This document shows, piece by piece, positions 8,959 through 17,790 of a stretch of 64,000 bases of DNA. A program made the position numbers and the translations under genes. This stretch comes from Luteolibacter arcticus (lineage in GTDB: Bacteria; Verrucomicrobiota; Verrucomicrobiia; Verrucomicrobiales; Akkermansiaceae). Numbering within the stretch: position 1 is the first letter of the stretch; every line of letters starts with the position of its first letter. The notes under the pieces are model-generated. The model was not told the origin of the DNA. It saw only the letters and a program-made list of their open reading frames with translations, and searched no databases. The stretch lies in NCBI RefSeq assembly GCF_025950235.1, contig NZ_JAPDDT010000016.1, forward strand, positions 1-64,000, in the 5' to 3' direction.

Positions 8959-8979
8959 CTTCCCCCTACTCCTCATCTT

Positions 8980-9654
8980 TCACTGCCGTCGCAAAGTTGC
9001 TGAGCGTGACGAAACTGCCAGACCCCGCCGACGGCGAAGCAGCCATGGCACGACGGCCGCGGTGAGAATGCCATGGCTCGCGGGTTCGGGAATGGCGCGC
9101 ACGTTGTCGATTCCCAAGCCACCAACGACATTCGTGCCCATCGGGGAAATCGTGTCGCCGTGCAATACCCGAAGCGTCTTCACGTTCGACATCACTTCCC
9201 CGAAGCTTCCCTCCCCCTGCACCCGGGTGAACGACGACTCATCCAGCGACCACGCGAGCGGCTGCCATCCCGCCTGCGGGTCCAGCAGGATTCCGAACGT
9301 CGCCACCCACCACGTGCCGCTGCCGCCGAAGGGTGCCGTCGTATCGCCGAAAGCGATCCGCAGGCTCAATGGTTCCCCGCTGAAATTCACGGCATCCAGC
9401 GACAAACTCGAGACTCCCGCGGAGATATAGTTTCCCTCCCAGCGCCCGTCATTGAAGGTAATCAACTTGCCTCCCGGACCCGCGCCATCCGAGGTAAGCA
9501 TCAGATAAGGATCGCCGGGAAATTGCGGCTCTTCGTTATTGATCGTGCCCCGCCTCCACTGTCCCCGGCCGGCACTGAAGTCATCGACCTGCAATACCGT
9601 CACCGCCGACGCCGCCACCGATGACAGCAGCCAAAGTGGGATCCCATGCATCAT
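8980..9654 (-). CDS. PEP-CTERM sorted secreted protein
   Basis: The product is 224 aa. A short signal peptide (MMHGIPLWLLSSVAASAVTV) precedes a beta-rich body with 'VDDFSAGRGQWRRG', which suggests a lectin-like sandwich. The end carries the sorting signal: IPEPASHG, a hydrophobic stretch (ILTAAVVPWLL) and RRRRG, followed by a slightly long tail of 15 residues. Such proteins are recognised by an exosortase (EpsH/XrtA type), cleaved and placed at the cell surface; no exosortase gene lies in this window. It ends 22 bp upstream of the cytochrome start, so it may share that transcript. Confidence 0.75.
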   Translation of the reverse strand: MMHGIPLWLLSSVAASAVTVLQVDDFSAGRGQWRRGTINNEEPQFPGDPYLMLTSDGAGPGGKLITFNDGRWEGNYISAGVSSLSLDAVNFSGEPLSLRIAFGDTTAPFGGSGTWWVATFGILLDPQAGWQPLAWSLDESSFTRVQGEGSFGEVMSNVKTLRVLHGDTISPMGTNVVGGLGIDNVRAIPEPASHGILTAAVVPWLLRRRRGLAVSSRSATLRRQ

Positions 9655-9720
9655 GTCTCTTTCGCCCGGTCCGATGGACCACGCAATCGGTGCCCGGTGC
9701 CAGTAAGGTCACCCGGCCTC

Positions 9721-9764
9721 AGAAGAAAATGGCCGGCGGACGCCCATGCGCGCCCGCCGGCCAT
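9721..9764 (-). terminator. Rho-independent terminator of the metallophosphoesterase gene
   Basis: ATGGCCGGCGG (9729-9739) pairs with CCGCCGGCCAT (9754-9764), an 11-bp perfect stem with a 14-nt loop. It is followed on the minus strand by TTTCTTCT. It lies about 47 bp after the stop at 9811. Confidence 0.85.
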
Positions 9765-9810
9765 GGACCGTCCCGGGAAATCGCTCCCTGGGACGAGTCA
9801 AATGTCCTGA

Positions 9811-12800
9811 TCAATCCGCGCGCAGGCGGACGAAGACCTTCACCGCGGAGCCGGTGATGGTAGCGGTGGCCTCGACGGTTTCCGGATCGGCTTCCGGACC
9901 GGAAACGACTGCCTCGCTGAAGGCCACCGTGACATCGTCCTCGCTTTCACCGCTGGCATGCCAGGTGCCGTCCAAGGCGGCGGACCATTCCAGGGCGGCG
10001 GTGACGTCGGTGCGGTTCAAGGCGCGTGGGTAACGGATCTTGATCGTGCCGGACCCCGGTGCCTGGACTTCCAGCGTGCCGCGGCTACCGCCGTCACCGG
10101 GCAGGGTGCCCATGAAGTACTCGATCACGTTTGCGACACCATCGGCATCCGCATCTTCACCCGGGGCGCGCTTGCCGGGATCGGGGATGTTCTGGTGGTA
10201 GAAGCCTTGGGCGGGGCGGTCGGCAATGATTGCATTCGAACTGGCAGGACTGCCGGCGGTGAAGTCCGGGCTGCTGCCAAGGGTGATGATCACGGTCTCC
10301 TCACCCTCTGCCTCTGCGTCTGCCACGGCGGTCAGCGGCAGCACCACGCTGCTCTCGTTCGCCGGGATCGTGACACTGGCGGTGAAGCCGGTGTAGTCGC
10401 TGCCCGCCGTGGCAGTCCCGCTGGAGAGCAGCGGGACATTCAGCGCCGCCGTGGTGGAACCGCTGCGGGTGATGGTGAGTGCCAATTCCTGATCGGCACC
10501 GGACTCGCCCGCGCGCGCATCCGTGGCCGTGATGCTGACGGTCACCGCTGGCGGCGTCACCGCGCTGAAGCTGCGGATGGTGCTGCCGACCGGGGTCACG
10601 CCATCGGTGACACTGACATACCATTCGTAGTCCGTCCCGGTGGCGAGGCCGGTCCACTCCACCTGCGCGGCGCTGCCGCCCGCAGGGACTTCCACCGTGC
10701 CGAGCTGCGTCCAGGGCGCTGGGGCTTGCATGTTGTAGGCGAAGGTGAATTCGCTGTCCGCATCGGTCTCATACGCTCCGCTGGTCGTGCGGTAGGTCTT
10801 CGCGGTGATCGTGTTGGTCGCCGGGGAGAAGACGTAGTAACGCAACCATCCGTCACCGCCACCCAGGCCACCCGGATAGCCGGAGCGGCTCTGGTAGTCC
10901 TGCAGGATGGTGTGGACGGTGCGCCCTTGGAACGTGTCCTGGCGGCGGCCCTCGCCGTGGATATGGCCGCACAGCATCAGGAAGAGATTCGGGTTGTCCT
11001 TCAGGTTGTCATAGACCGCCTGTCCATGGCCACCCCATGGTGCCTGGTTACCCAAATCGATCAGCCAGTGGCTAGTGACGATTGCACGGCGCTGGGGATA
11101 GGCTTTCAACAGCGCGTCCGCCCAATCCATCACGGCCTGGTTGCCGTTGGTATTGGAGTTGTAGGCGAGGTTGATGACGATGAAGTCCATGCCGCTCGCG
11201 CTGAAGAACTGGTAGTTATTCACGTTGCTGCCTCCGAAGTTCCCCTGAAAGTAAGGGCGGCCGGCCCAGCGTGCGCTTCCGAAGTACTGGTTCCACTTGC
11301 TGCCGCCACCGTCATGATTACCCGGTGCACCGCCCCAGGGGATGCCATGGGTCAGCAGCGTTGTTGCAGGATCCTCGATGATGTCCATCGCCTGGTCGGC
11401 GCGTTGCCACTCGGCATCCACGCTGTCGCCGTTTTGCACCATGTCGCCCATGTGGGCCACGAAGGCGGTGTTCAGGGTGGTCTTGGAGGAGACGATCCAG
11501 TTCGTCTGCGAGAGGAACTGGGAGAAGCGGTTGTTATTGTTCTCCGAGTAGAACTGCGTGTCCGGCAGGGTGATTACGGTGAAGTCCGCTCCGGGAGTTG
11601 GGGATTTCGGACGACCGTAGAAGGTCACCGTCAGCGGCAGGTCTTCCGGGTCGTCCAGCAAAACCTGCAGCGTGGCGGCCGGGGCCGGCACCTCGGCGAG
11701 ATCGACCGGCGCGAGCGGGGCGATCAGCGGCGGCTGGTTCGGGACCACGTGGACGGTGATCGCGGTGGAGATAGCCGTGGCGGTCATGTTGTCGGTGGCC
11801 TTTGCTGTCAGCGTGTAGTCTCCCTGCTGCACGCCGGTCCACGAGAAGGAGTAGGGTTCGCTGTCGTCCTCGCCGAGCTTGGTGACGCCATTGAAGAATT
11901 CCACCTTGGCGATCGTGCCGTCGCTGTCTTCCGCAGTCGCGGTGATCTCGATCACGGCCGGTGCCATGTAGCTGGCTTCATTGGCCGGTGCCGTGATGGA
12001 AACCGCGGGCGCAGCGGTTGCGGGTGCGGTGACCACGATATCCGCGGCTTCGCTGGTCTTGCCTAGGCCGAGGTTGTCGGTAGCCTTCGCGGTCAGCGTG
12101 TAGCTGCCCTGCGGGACCATCGTCCACTCGAAGGCGAAGGGCGCTTCGGTATCCTCGCCGATCTTGGTCGCGCCAGCGAAGAACTCCACCTTCGCGATGG
12201 TGCCGTCGCTATCGGTGGCATCCGCAATGAGGGTCACGCTGGCGGGGGCTTGGTAAGTGGCATCGTCCGCTGGAGAAGTGAGGGTCACTTCCGGTGCCTC
12301 GCCGGGCAGCGCGCGGGTGATCATTTCCAAGTCGAAGCCGAGATCGCTGCTGTTGCCATCGCGCTGGTGGACTTCCACCGCGATCACATTCGTGCCCTCC
12401 ACCAGCGGCGGCAATGGCGAGGCGGTTGCCGGGAAATACGTGCTCTCGGCCGAACCATCGATGATGGCCGGGGTGTCCGTCAGATAATTGATCGGACCGG
12501 CCGGCAGGTTCTGGCGGGCCACCTCCACACCGTTGATGAAGACGACCACGCCATCGTCCCGCAGGATATTGAAATCGAGTGCCTGCACCGCGGCGGCGCC
12601 GGTCAGCTCGAAGGTGCGGCGGAAGTAGGTCGTGATGTAGCGGTTGCCGGAAGGGCCGATGTTGATGATCGTGTCGATGTGGCCGTCGCCGCCACCAAGC
12701 ACGCCTTTGCCGGAAGCCCAGGCGCTGTCGTTGAAGGCGGGCTCTTTCCACGCGGTGCCCTGGTCGCTGCCATTGTCGAGGTAATTCCAGACGGACTCCT

Positions 12801-14103
12801 TCGCGATCACCGTGGCGGAGAGTGCCTGGACCACCTCGATGTCCACGGCGGTGGACGTGGTCGTACCGGAGTCATTGTCTGTGGCCACCGCGGTGAGCGT
12901 GTGGCTGCCGATCGCCGGGCTCGCCCAGGCAAAGACAAAGGGGGCGCTCGTGTCCTCGCCGAGCTTGGTCGCACCATCATAGAACTCAACCTTACTCACC
13001 GCACCGTCCGTATCGCTGGCGCTGGCCTCGATCGTGAAGCCGCCGCTGATGCGCGTGGAGGTATCCACCGGGGAAGTGATCGCCACGGTGGGCAGGACAT
13101 TGTCCACATTCGTCACCGTGACACTCGCTGCCGCGGATGTAATCGCGCCGGAAACATTGTCGATGGCCTTCGCCGCGAGGGAGTAGCTGCCGGAAATCAC
13201 GTTGCTCAAGACAAGCTCGTAGGGCTCGGTGGTGTCCTCGCCAAGCTTGGTGGCTCCGTTGTAGAATTCGACCTTCGAGATCGTTCCATCCGTATCGGAC
13301 GCGGTGGCGGTCAGGGCGATGGTGGCGGGCGCGTCGTAGCTGGCGCCGGTGGACGGCGCGGTCAGTGCGACTTCCGGCAGCGTGTTGCCAGCGACCGCGG
13401 CGATGATCACGTTGTCGAGGCCGATGATCTGGTCGGGCGAGCTCTGCGCCGCGTTGTCATCGGCCCAGCGCAGAAGCAACACGGAGCCCGGTGTCCAGCC
13501 GCTGGAGAACGTGATGCTGGTCGCCGGCACGGTGGTCACGCCGACCATGGTTGGCACCACCACGCCGGTGGTGCCGCTGATTACCGGGTTGAGAGCCGCG
13601 ACATTGGTCCAGGTGGAGCCGTTGTTCAGGCTGTAGAAGACCCGGTGGCCGGGCAGCTCGTTCGCATCGGACGGGGCGGTGAAGCGGCGCGTCAGGTAGC
13701 CCAGCTCGATCTCGCCGATGGCGGAGGTGCCGGTATTCGTGAGGGAAAGCTGCCACGCCACGCCGCGGCCGGAAGTGGGCGAACTGCCCAGGCAACGGTC
13801 TGCGGTCGAACTACTGGATGCATAGTTGTAGCCGGCTGTATTGCTGCTGGTGGAAGTGGAAGTGCTGGCGGTGAGCGTCGCATTCGCCGTGCCTAGCCCG
13901 GCATCCGCGGCGGGGATCGAGGAGCCCCAGGTTGAATTGCTGCCGCCCATGCCGCCGTAGAAGGTCCAGCCGGCGGGGGCCGCCGTGCCGGACGTGCCCA
14001 TCGAGTCGAAGTTTTGCGAATAGCTGCCGCTGAAGTCCACCGCATGCACGGTGGTGAGAGACAGGCCGAGGAGCGTGGCGATCAGGTTGTGGGAAGGTCT
14101 CAC
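9811..14103 (-). CDS. Large secreted metallophosphoesterase with bacterial Ig-like and Calx-beta domains
   Basis: The product is 1430 aa from a GTG start, with a signal peptide ending near 'TTVHAV'. After an N-terminal beta-sandwich come Ig-like repeats of the 'VALTAPSTGASYDAPATI' type at about 245-335, 338-430, 605-695 and 700-790. Each holds a 'DGTISKVEFYNGATKLGED'-like core. A glycoside-binding-like sandwich lies between the second and third. The calcineurin-like phosphoesterase domain starts near residue 838 with 'LPDTQFY', then 'HMGDMVQNGD', 'GAPGNHDGG', 'SHWLID' and 'CGHIHGEG', so the metal ligands are complete. A Calx-beta domain (about 1190-1290) and the shared C-terminal module ('DADADGVANVIEYF', ending 'VFVRLRAD') follow. 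It lies 39 bp behind the TPR gene, in the same operon. Confidence 0.82.
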   Translation of the reverse strand: MRPSHNLIATLLGLSLTTVHAVDFSGSYSQNFDSMGTSGTAAPAGWTFYGGMGGSNSTWGSSIPAADAGLGTANATLTASTSTSTSSNTAGYNYASSSSTADRCLGSSPTSGRGVAWQLSLTNTGTSAIGEIELGYLTRRFTAPSDANELPGHRVFYSLNNGSTWTNVAALNPVISGTTGVVVPTMVGVTTVPATSITFSSGWTPGSVLLLRWADDNAAQSSPDQIIGLDNVIIAAVAGNTLPEVALTAPSTGASYDAPATIALTATASDTDGTISKVEFYNGATKLGEDTTEPYELVLSNVISGSYSLAAKAIDNVSGAITSAAASVTVTNVDNVLPTVAITSPVDTSTRISGGFTIEASASDTDGAVSKVEFYDGATKLGEDTSAPFVFAWASPAIGSHTLTAVATDNDSGTTTSTAVDIEVVQALSATVIAKESVWNYLDNGSDQGTAWKEPAFNDSAWASGKGVLGGGDGHIDTIINIGPSGNRYITTYFRRTFELTGAAAVQALDFNILRDDGVVVFINGVEVARQNLPAGPINYLTDTPAIIDGSAESTYFPATASPLPPLVEGTNVIAVEVHQRDGNSSDLGFDLEMITRALPGEAPEVTLTSPADDATYQAPASVTLIADATDSDGTIAKVEFFAGATKIGEDTEAPFAFEWTMVPQGSYTLTAKATDNLGLGKTSEAADIVVTAPATAAPAVSITAPANEASYMAPAVIEITATAEDSDGTIAKVEFFNGVTKLGEDDSEPYSFSWTGVQQGDYTLTAKATDNMTATAISTAITVHVVPNQPPLIAPLAPVDLAEVPAPAATLQVLLDDPEDLPLTVTFYGRPKSPTPGADFTVITLPDTQFYSENNNNRFSQFLSQTNWIVSSKTTLNTAFVAHMGDMVQNGDSVDAEWQRADQAMDIIEDPATTLLTHGIPWGGAPGNHDGGGSKWNQYFGSARWAGRPYFQGNFGGSNVNNYQFFSASGMDFIVINLAYNSNTNGNQAVMDWADALLKAYPQRRAIVTSHWLIDLGNQAPWGGHGQAVYDNLKDNPNLFLMLCGHIHGEGRRQDTFQGRTVHTILQDYQSRSGYPGGLGGGDGWLRYYVFSPATNTITAKTYRTTSGAYETDADSEFTFAYNMQAPAPWTQLGTVEVPAGGSAAQVEWTGLATGTDYEWYVSVTDGVTPVGSTIRSFSAVTPPAVTVSITATDARAGESGADQELALTITRSGSTTAALNVPLLSSGTATAGSDYTGFTASVTIPANESSVVLPLTAVADAEAEGEETVIITLGSSPDFTAGSPASSNAIIADRPAQGFYHQNIPDPGKRAPGEDADADGVANVIEYFMGTLPGDGGSRGTLEVQAPGSGTIKIRYPRALNRTDVTAALEWSAALDGTWHASGESEDDVTVAFSEAVVSGPEADPETVEATATITGSAVKVFVRLRAD

Positions 14104-14142
14104 GGGGATTTGGAGGAGTTGTTAGGGAAGGAGAGGAATCAA

Positions 14143-15057
14143 TCAGGGAGAGGGGGATGGCGGGGCGACGACAGGCTCGGGCGCGGATTCGCCGAGGGCT
14201 TGCCGGGCTTCCTTGAGGAGCTGGAGATTCTGTGGCGTGCCGCGCTCGAGATTCGGCAAGGCGAGCAGGCGGTCTCGGAGCGCGGTCCACGCGGCGCGCG
14301 CATCGGCGACCCGGCCCGCGGTCGCGAACAATGCGGCACGCTTCGCCATCCACGGCTCGGGCCGGGGGGCGGACTTCTGCAGGGCGTCGATGCGGCTGAG
14401 CGCCGCGTCCCACGCCTTGGTCTGCGTTTCGACTTTCAAGGCCACAAGCAGCAGCGGAGGCATCGGGCCGAACCTGATGAGCCCGTCATCCAGCGCACGG
14501 ATCGCGGCCACCGGATCCTGTGCCGCCACGCGGGCTTCGGCGACCTCCACGATAAAGTCCGATTCCGGATCGGGATGCTGTTGCAAGGCTTTGCCAAGGT
14601 CCGCGGCGGCGCCCTCGGTATCGCCCAGCTTCATCCGTACGCGTCCACGCACGGCCAGTGCCTGCGGATGATCGGGGGAATCCCTGAGGAAGGCGTCCAG
14701 CGCTTCCTTAGCCTCCTTTTCCTTGCCACCGATCTGCAAGGCCCAGCCGCGCAGGTAGCCGGTGGGATGTTCGCCCGGTGCGAGGCCTTCTACGGTCGCG
14801 ATCTCATCGAGGCAGAGCAACCACTCCTCATGACCCGCATGCGCCTCGGCGAGGCGATAGTGCAATGCCGCGTCATCGGGAGTCACCGCCAGCTTCCCTT
14901 CGATCTCCTTCACCACGTCGTGGTAGGCACCGTGCGCGAAGAGACGCGAACCCGCGGCCATCACGAGCAGGGCACTCGCGATCACCGGCCGGATGCGGGA
15001 ACGCCGGCGCGCAAATGCTGGAGGGGAGGTATCCGCAGGTGGCATCGGAAGAATCAA
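14143..15057 (-). CDS. Secreted TPR-repeat protein
   Basis: The product is 304 aa; it could also start four codons later at MPPADTSPP. A basic N-terminus and a hydrophobic segment (PVIASALLVMAAGSRLFA) form a signal peptide or anchor. About six tetratricopeptide-like helical pairs follow ('PDDAALHYRLAEAHAGHEEW', 'PDHPQALAVRGRVRMKLGD'), with a Pro/Ser tail. TPR proteins act as scaffolds; the partner is probably the secreted metallophosphoesterase encoded 39 bp downstream. This pairing of a TPR protein with a large phosphoesterase exoprotein recurs in Verrucomicrobiota, as far as I know. The exact role is unknown. Confidence 0.72.
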   Translation of the reverse strand: MILPMPPADTSPPAFARRRSRIRPVIASALLVMAAGSRLFAHGAYHDVVKEIEGKLAVTPDDAALHYRLAEAHAGHEEWLLCLDEIATVEGLAPGEHPTGYLRGWALQIGGKEKEAKEALDAFLRDSPDHPQALAVRGRVRMKLGDTEGAAADLGKALQQHPDPESDFIVEVAEARVAAQDPVAAIRALDDGLIRFGPMPPLLLVALKVETQTKAWDAALSRIDALQKSAPRPEPWMAKRAALFATAGRVADARAAWTALRDRLLALPNLERGTPQNLQLLKEARQALGESAPEPVVAPPSPSP

Positions 15058-15117
15058 GGTGCCCGATTTCTCTCCCGGCTTGCCCGGGATTCCACCCTTC
15101 CAAGGTGAAGGTATTGT

Positions 15118-15230
15118 CGCGGTTACACTTTCTTCACCGGGATCGCATGTAACCGCGGAGAAGGTTACGGATCCGCCTCTTCCCGGCGCATCCCGCGGGG
15201 CCTTCTTAATTACTAGGATGGTAGTAATTA
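15118..15230. promoter_or_regulatory. Cluster of inverted repeats upstream of the TPR operon
   Basis: CGCGGTTACA (15118-15127) is the exact inverse of TGTAACCGCG (15148-15157), with a 20-bp spacer. A third GGTTAC follows at 15163-15168. Separately, TAATTACTA (15207-15215) and TAGTAATTA (15222-15230) form a perfect 9-bp inverted repeat around a 6-nt loop. The first set lies 60-110 bp upstream of the TPR start and looks like a regulator binding site. The regulator is not identified. Confidence 0.4.
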
Positions 15231-15346
15231 GAGCAGCCTAGGGGAAGCTCACCGGCTCGAGCGACATCGTCCCCGCCTCGTGGGGATTCCCCGAACTCGC
15301 CGCGGCACCTATCAATACCTCCGCGGACATCAGGAGGGTCGCGGAG

Positions 15347-15499
15347 CCCGCCCGCGAGCATCCGGTTCTTCTTGATTAGTGTCGTCGGCCAAATCGCGTC
15401 CTCGGTGGAATTGGTGTCCGCTTCGACCGGGACAACCTCCAGCCGGTGCCAGAGCCCGAGCACGTAGAGGATAGCGCGGCCGAGCAACCAATCTCGGCC
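15347..15499 (-). pseudogene. IS66-family transposase C-terminal remnant
   Basis: The minus strand reads RDWLLGRAILYVLGLWHRLE, then DTNSTEDAIWPTTLIKKNR. This matches the end of the IS66 TnpC transposase ('GKALNYALGLWDRLE...DNNLVENAIRPTAIGKKNWL'), including the catalytic-Glu region. Only about 50 codons remain, and flanking sequence in the same frame shows no similarity. It marks the left fringe of the mobile-element zone. Confidence 0.75.
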
Positions 15500-15802
15500 C
15501 CGGTTCCCCCTGCAAGCCTGCTGTCGCCCTAGAAACCGCAACGGCACCGAAATGCTTCAAAGCTCTGAAAACAAGTTGGTTGCCCGCTTTTACGCGCTAT
15601 CTCCCGCAAGCGAAGCCTTAGCCACAGGGACTCGCTTTGGGGAGATGAGCAGCATGAATCGATTATGAGCTGGGCGGGTTGCTAGTGGTGGAAAAATCTC
15701 GTCACTTGGCAGAATCTCCGTAGTTTTGAATTACGGCTGGCCGGTCAAACAAGCTTGTACAATGGCCTTGGAAACCTTCCGAACAGACTCAAATAAGGAG
15801 GC
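15500..15802. other. Intergenic stretch, no gene seen
   Basis: I find no convincing coding frame here. The sequence just before the Imm26-like gene contains AAGGAGG at 15795-15801, a strong ribosome-binding consensus placed unusually close to the ATG at 15803. Confidence 0.4.
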
Positions 15803-16219
15803 ATGACCGGAGGCTATAAATACGGCAGAGGGGATCTTTTCGCGATCGCTCTGCCGAAGCGTGGTTGGGGTGTGGGCCAAGTATTGGGTATCGAAAAAAA
15901 ATGTCTGAATTCCGTCGCTGTCTCCATCTCGAGTCAACTTCTTGAGGATGAGCTGGGGGAAATAGAGCCAATCACCAAAGCCAACTGCATTTCCTTGTTT
16001 CTCACCTTTCCTCGGGATCTTGCCTCCGGTCGCTGGAAGATCCTCAAAAGATCCAGGGTGAAAACTCCACTTCTATGGTATCCTCATTGGAGAAATCTGA
16101 GATTCAACAGTGGGGTGGGAGCGACCGTGGCTGATGAACGCACTGTGGAAGAATTCGTGGCAGCATTCCATGGGCAAGCGGAATGGGGTAATTTGAAAAG
16201 ATTTCTCGTCAGCCAATAG
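15803..16219 (+). CDS. Imm26-like immunity protein
   Basis: The product is 138 aa and begins YKYGRGDLFAIALPKRGWGV, followed by GQVLGIEKK. This 'GDxFAIxLxxxxxGxGxVL' start is the hallmark of the Immunity-26 family, small cytosolic proteins that protect against polymorphic toxins. Base composition is lower in GC than in neighbouring genes, which fits horizontal acquisition. An AAGGAGG lies only one base before the ATG, tighter than usual, and no alternative in-frame start is obvious. The DUF4259 gene follows 27 bp later. No cognate toxin gene is visible in the window, so it may be an orphan immunity gene. Confidence 0.65.
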   Translation: MTGGYKYGRGDLFAIALPKRGWGVGQVLGIEKKCLNSVAVSISSQLLEDELGEIEPITKANCISLFLTFPRDLASGRWKILKRSRVKTPLLWYPHWRNLRFNSGVGATVADERTVEEFVAAFHGQAEWGNLKRFLVSQ

Positions 16220-16246
16220 GTGAGATCGTTGGGAGAATCAGTGACT

Positions 16247-16585
16247 ATGGGTGCTTGGTCAGAACATACCTTTGGAAATGACGCCGCCTGCGATTGGGCA
16301 TTTGGATTTATCGAACACCCCGACCTTGCAAGATTGGAGGTCGAAACTGATTCGTTCTTATCAAACGATGGTCATTTGGACAGCGGCCTCTCTTGTCAAT
16401 GCCTTGCAGCATGTGAAGTGCTTGCCCGGTTGCGAGGCGACTGGGGGCGCCGCGACGCCTACTCTCAACGGCTCGACGAGTGGATTTCGCTGAATCCATC
16501 AGATGTGCCGTTAGAGCTTTTGGAGAAATCCCGAAAGGCGATCGAAATGATTCTGAGCGATTCATCGGAACTCAATGGCGTAGTG
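16247..16585 (+). pseudogene. DUF4259 protein, 3' end cut by an insertion sequence
   Basis: The start is the ATG at 16247, behind GGGAG. MGAWSEHTFGNDAACDWAF is the typical DUF4259 opening, and 'AACEVLARLRGDWGRRDAY', '...WI' and 'ILSDSSEL' follow the family. The usual acidic C-terminus is missing: the frame enters the inverted repeat of the insertion sequence at about 16580 and stops at 16630 inside it. DUF4259 genes are often found beside immunity or toxin genes, in agreement with the Imm26 neighbour. Function is unknown and the product is probably inactive or altered. Confidence 0.7.
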
Positions 16586-17790
16586 TCCAGAAATTCAAAC
16601 TCCGCTCTTCATGCGGCCTCGCGGTGGTAATAGCGGAGCAGGCCTCCCAAGCGCTCCCGACACTTCAATTCGCCCGCTTCACCGGCAGCAAAGTTGGCTT
16701 CGATCAGCTTGTTCTCCAGCCCTTGGTGATTCCGTTCTTCGTGGTAGTGCGCGCTGAACTCATCAACCGCCCGCCGGAGCGATCGTTCTCCCACCAGGAT
16801 CAATTGATCAAGACACTCGGACTTGACGGAGCGCACGAACCTCTCTGCGAACGCGTTCAGGTTGGGCGACCGGGCAGGAAGGCGGATTGACTGCACACCC
16901 GCGCACCCAAGGATCGATATGAACTCCCGGGTGAATACGGTCGCCCGGTCGTGGATGAGGAACCTGCATTCTCGCAGGAACCCCTCCTGGCAATCGGTTA
17001 GATTCCGGCCGACCTGCCTCATCCACCTCCCGTCCGGTTCCGGGATGATCCCTGCAATATGGACCTTCCGGGTCGCGAGACGGATCACGAAGAACACGTG
17101 ATAGCGTGTAAGACGTCCCCAAGACCACAACTCCACGGTGAAGAAATCCGCGGCAGCGAGGACCTCCCAGTGGACGCGCAGGAACTCCGCCCAGCTTGTC
17201 TCCTTCCCTCGTCGCGGAGCGGGCTCCACTCCCGCCCCCTTCAGGATGCCGGCAATGGTTCCGCGACCGACTACATGCCTCAGGTTCGCCAGCGAGCCTT
17301 GGATTCGGGTATAGCCCCAGCTTCGATTCTCCTCCGCCATCCTCACCACCAGGTCTCGTAAATGCTCGTCCGTCGGAGGACGGCCAACCCCTCGACGGAC
17401 ACCACTCGAATCGTACTTTGACGCGATCAGCTTCCGATGCCAGGCCAAGAGCGTCTGCGGAGAGACGATCGCGGCCACCTCCTTGAGTCGGCTCAATCCA
17501 AGGCGCTTCGCCTTCTGAGCAAGCCGCCTTCGTTGATCATCGGAGAATCTCAGGCGCTTCTTCCCATGCAACTCCCTGAGCACACGAACCTCCTCCCGGA
17601 GATACTCGATGACGTCCTGCTGCTGTCGGTTGATCCAGCCAGCGAGAGTCACTAGGATGAGGGTTCCAATTCCCATCGCAAAAGGCTGGCAGAGTGACAG
17701 CCGTTGCAAAGCCAGAAACGAGCAAGATCCACTCCACAAAGTCCTCTAATGCAGTCGCTTCCGCTACATTTGAATTTCTGGACACTACGC
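16578..17790. mobile_element. Complete insertion sequence with 22-bp inverted repeats (integrase-core type)
   Basis: The ends at 16578-16599 and 17769-17790 are perfect 22-bp inverted repeats; the core is TGTCCAGAAATTCAAA. Between them lies one transposase gene on the minus strand. IS termini beginning TGTCC and a single rve-domain transposase fit the IS481-like/IS3-related group. The outermost six bases (GCGTAG) also belong to the repeat, or the target was palindromic there; no direct target duplication is seen. The flanks are unrelated to each other (DUF4259 gene on the left, IS4 transposase 3' end on the right), so DNA was rearranged or deleted at this spot. Confidence 0.85.
16609..17739 (-). 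CDS. Integrase-core (rve) DDE transposase
   Basis: The product is 376 aa; a start at the ATG at 17676 ([20 protein letters not shown]) would give 355 aa and fits the family better. A helix-turn-helix region ('[18 protein letters not shown]') precedes a '[14 protein letters not shown]' motif. The catalytic domain has Asp in 'AAADFFTVE', Asp in '[11 protein letters not shown]' and Glu in '[14 protein letters not shown]'. All three DDE residues are present and no frame disruption is seen, so the element may still be active. It makes up nearly the whole of the insertion sequence. Confidence 0.88.
   Translation of the reverse strand: MWSGSCSFLALQRLSLCQPFAMGIGTLILVTLAGWINRQQQDVIEYLREEVRVLRELHGKKRLRFSDDQRRRLAQKAKRLGLSRLKEVAAIVSPQTLLAWHRKLIASKYDSSGVRRGVGRPPTDEHLRDLVVRMAEENRSWGYTRIQGSLANLRHVVGRGTIAGILKGAGVEPAPRRGKETSWAEFLRVHWEVLAAADFFTVELWSWGRLTRYHVFFVIRLATRKVHIAGIIPEPDGRWMRQVGRNLTDCQEGFLRECRFLIHDRATVFTREFISILGCAGVQSIRLPARSPNLNAFAERFVRSVKSECLDQLILVGERSLRRAVDEFSAHYHEERNHQGLENKLIEANFAAGEAGELKCRERLGGLLRYYHREAA

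Noticed and set aside
9958-13896. Two long plus-strand open frames opposite the metallophosphoesterase gene
   Set aside because: They have the same composition bias and antisense position as those above; no domain, signal peptide or ribosome-binding site.
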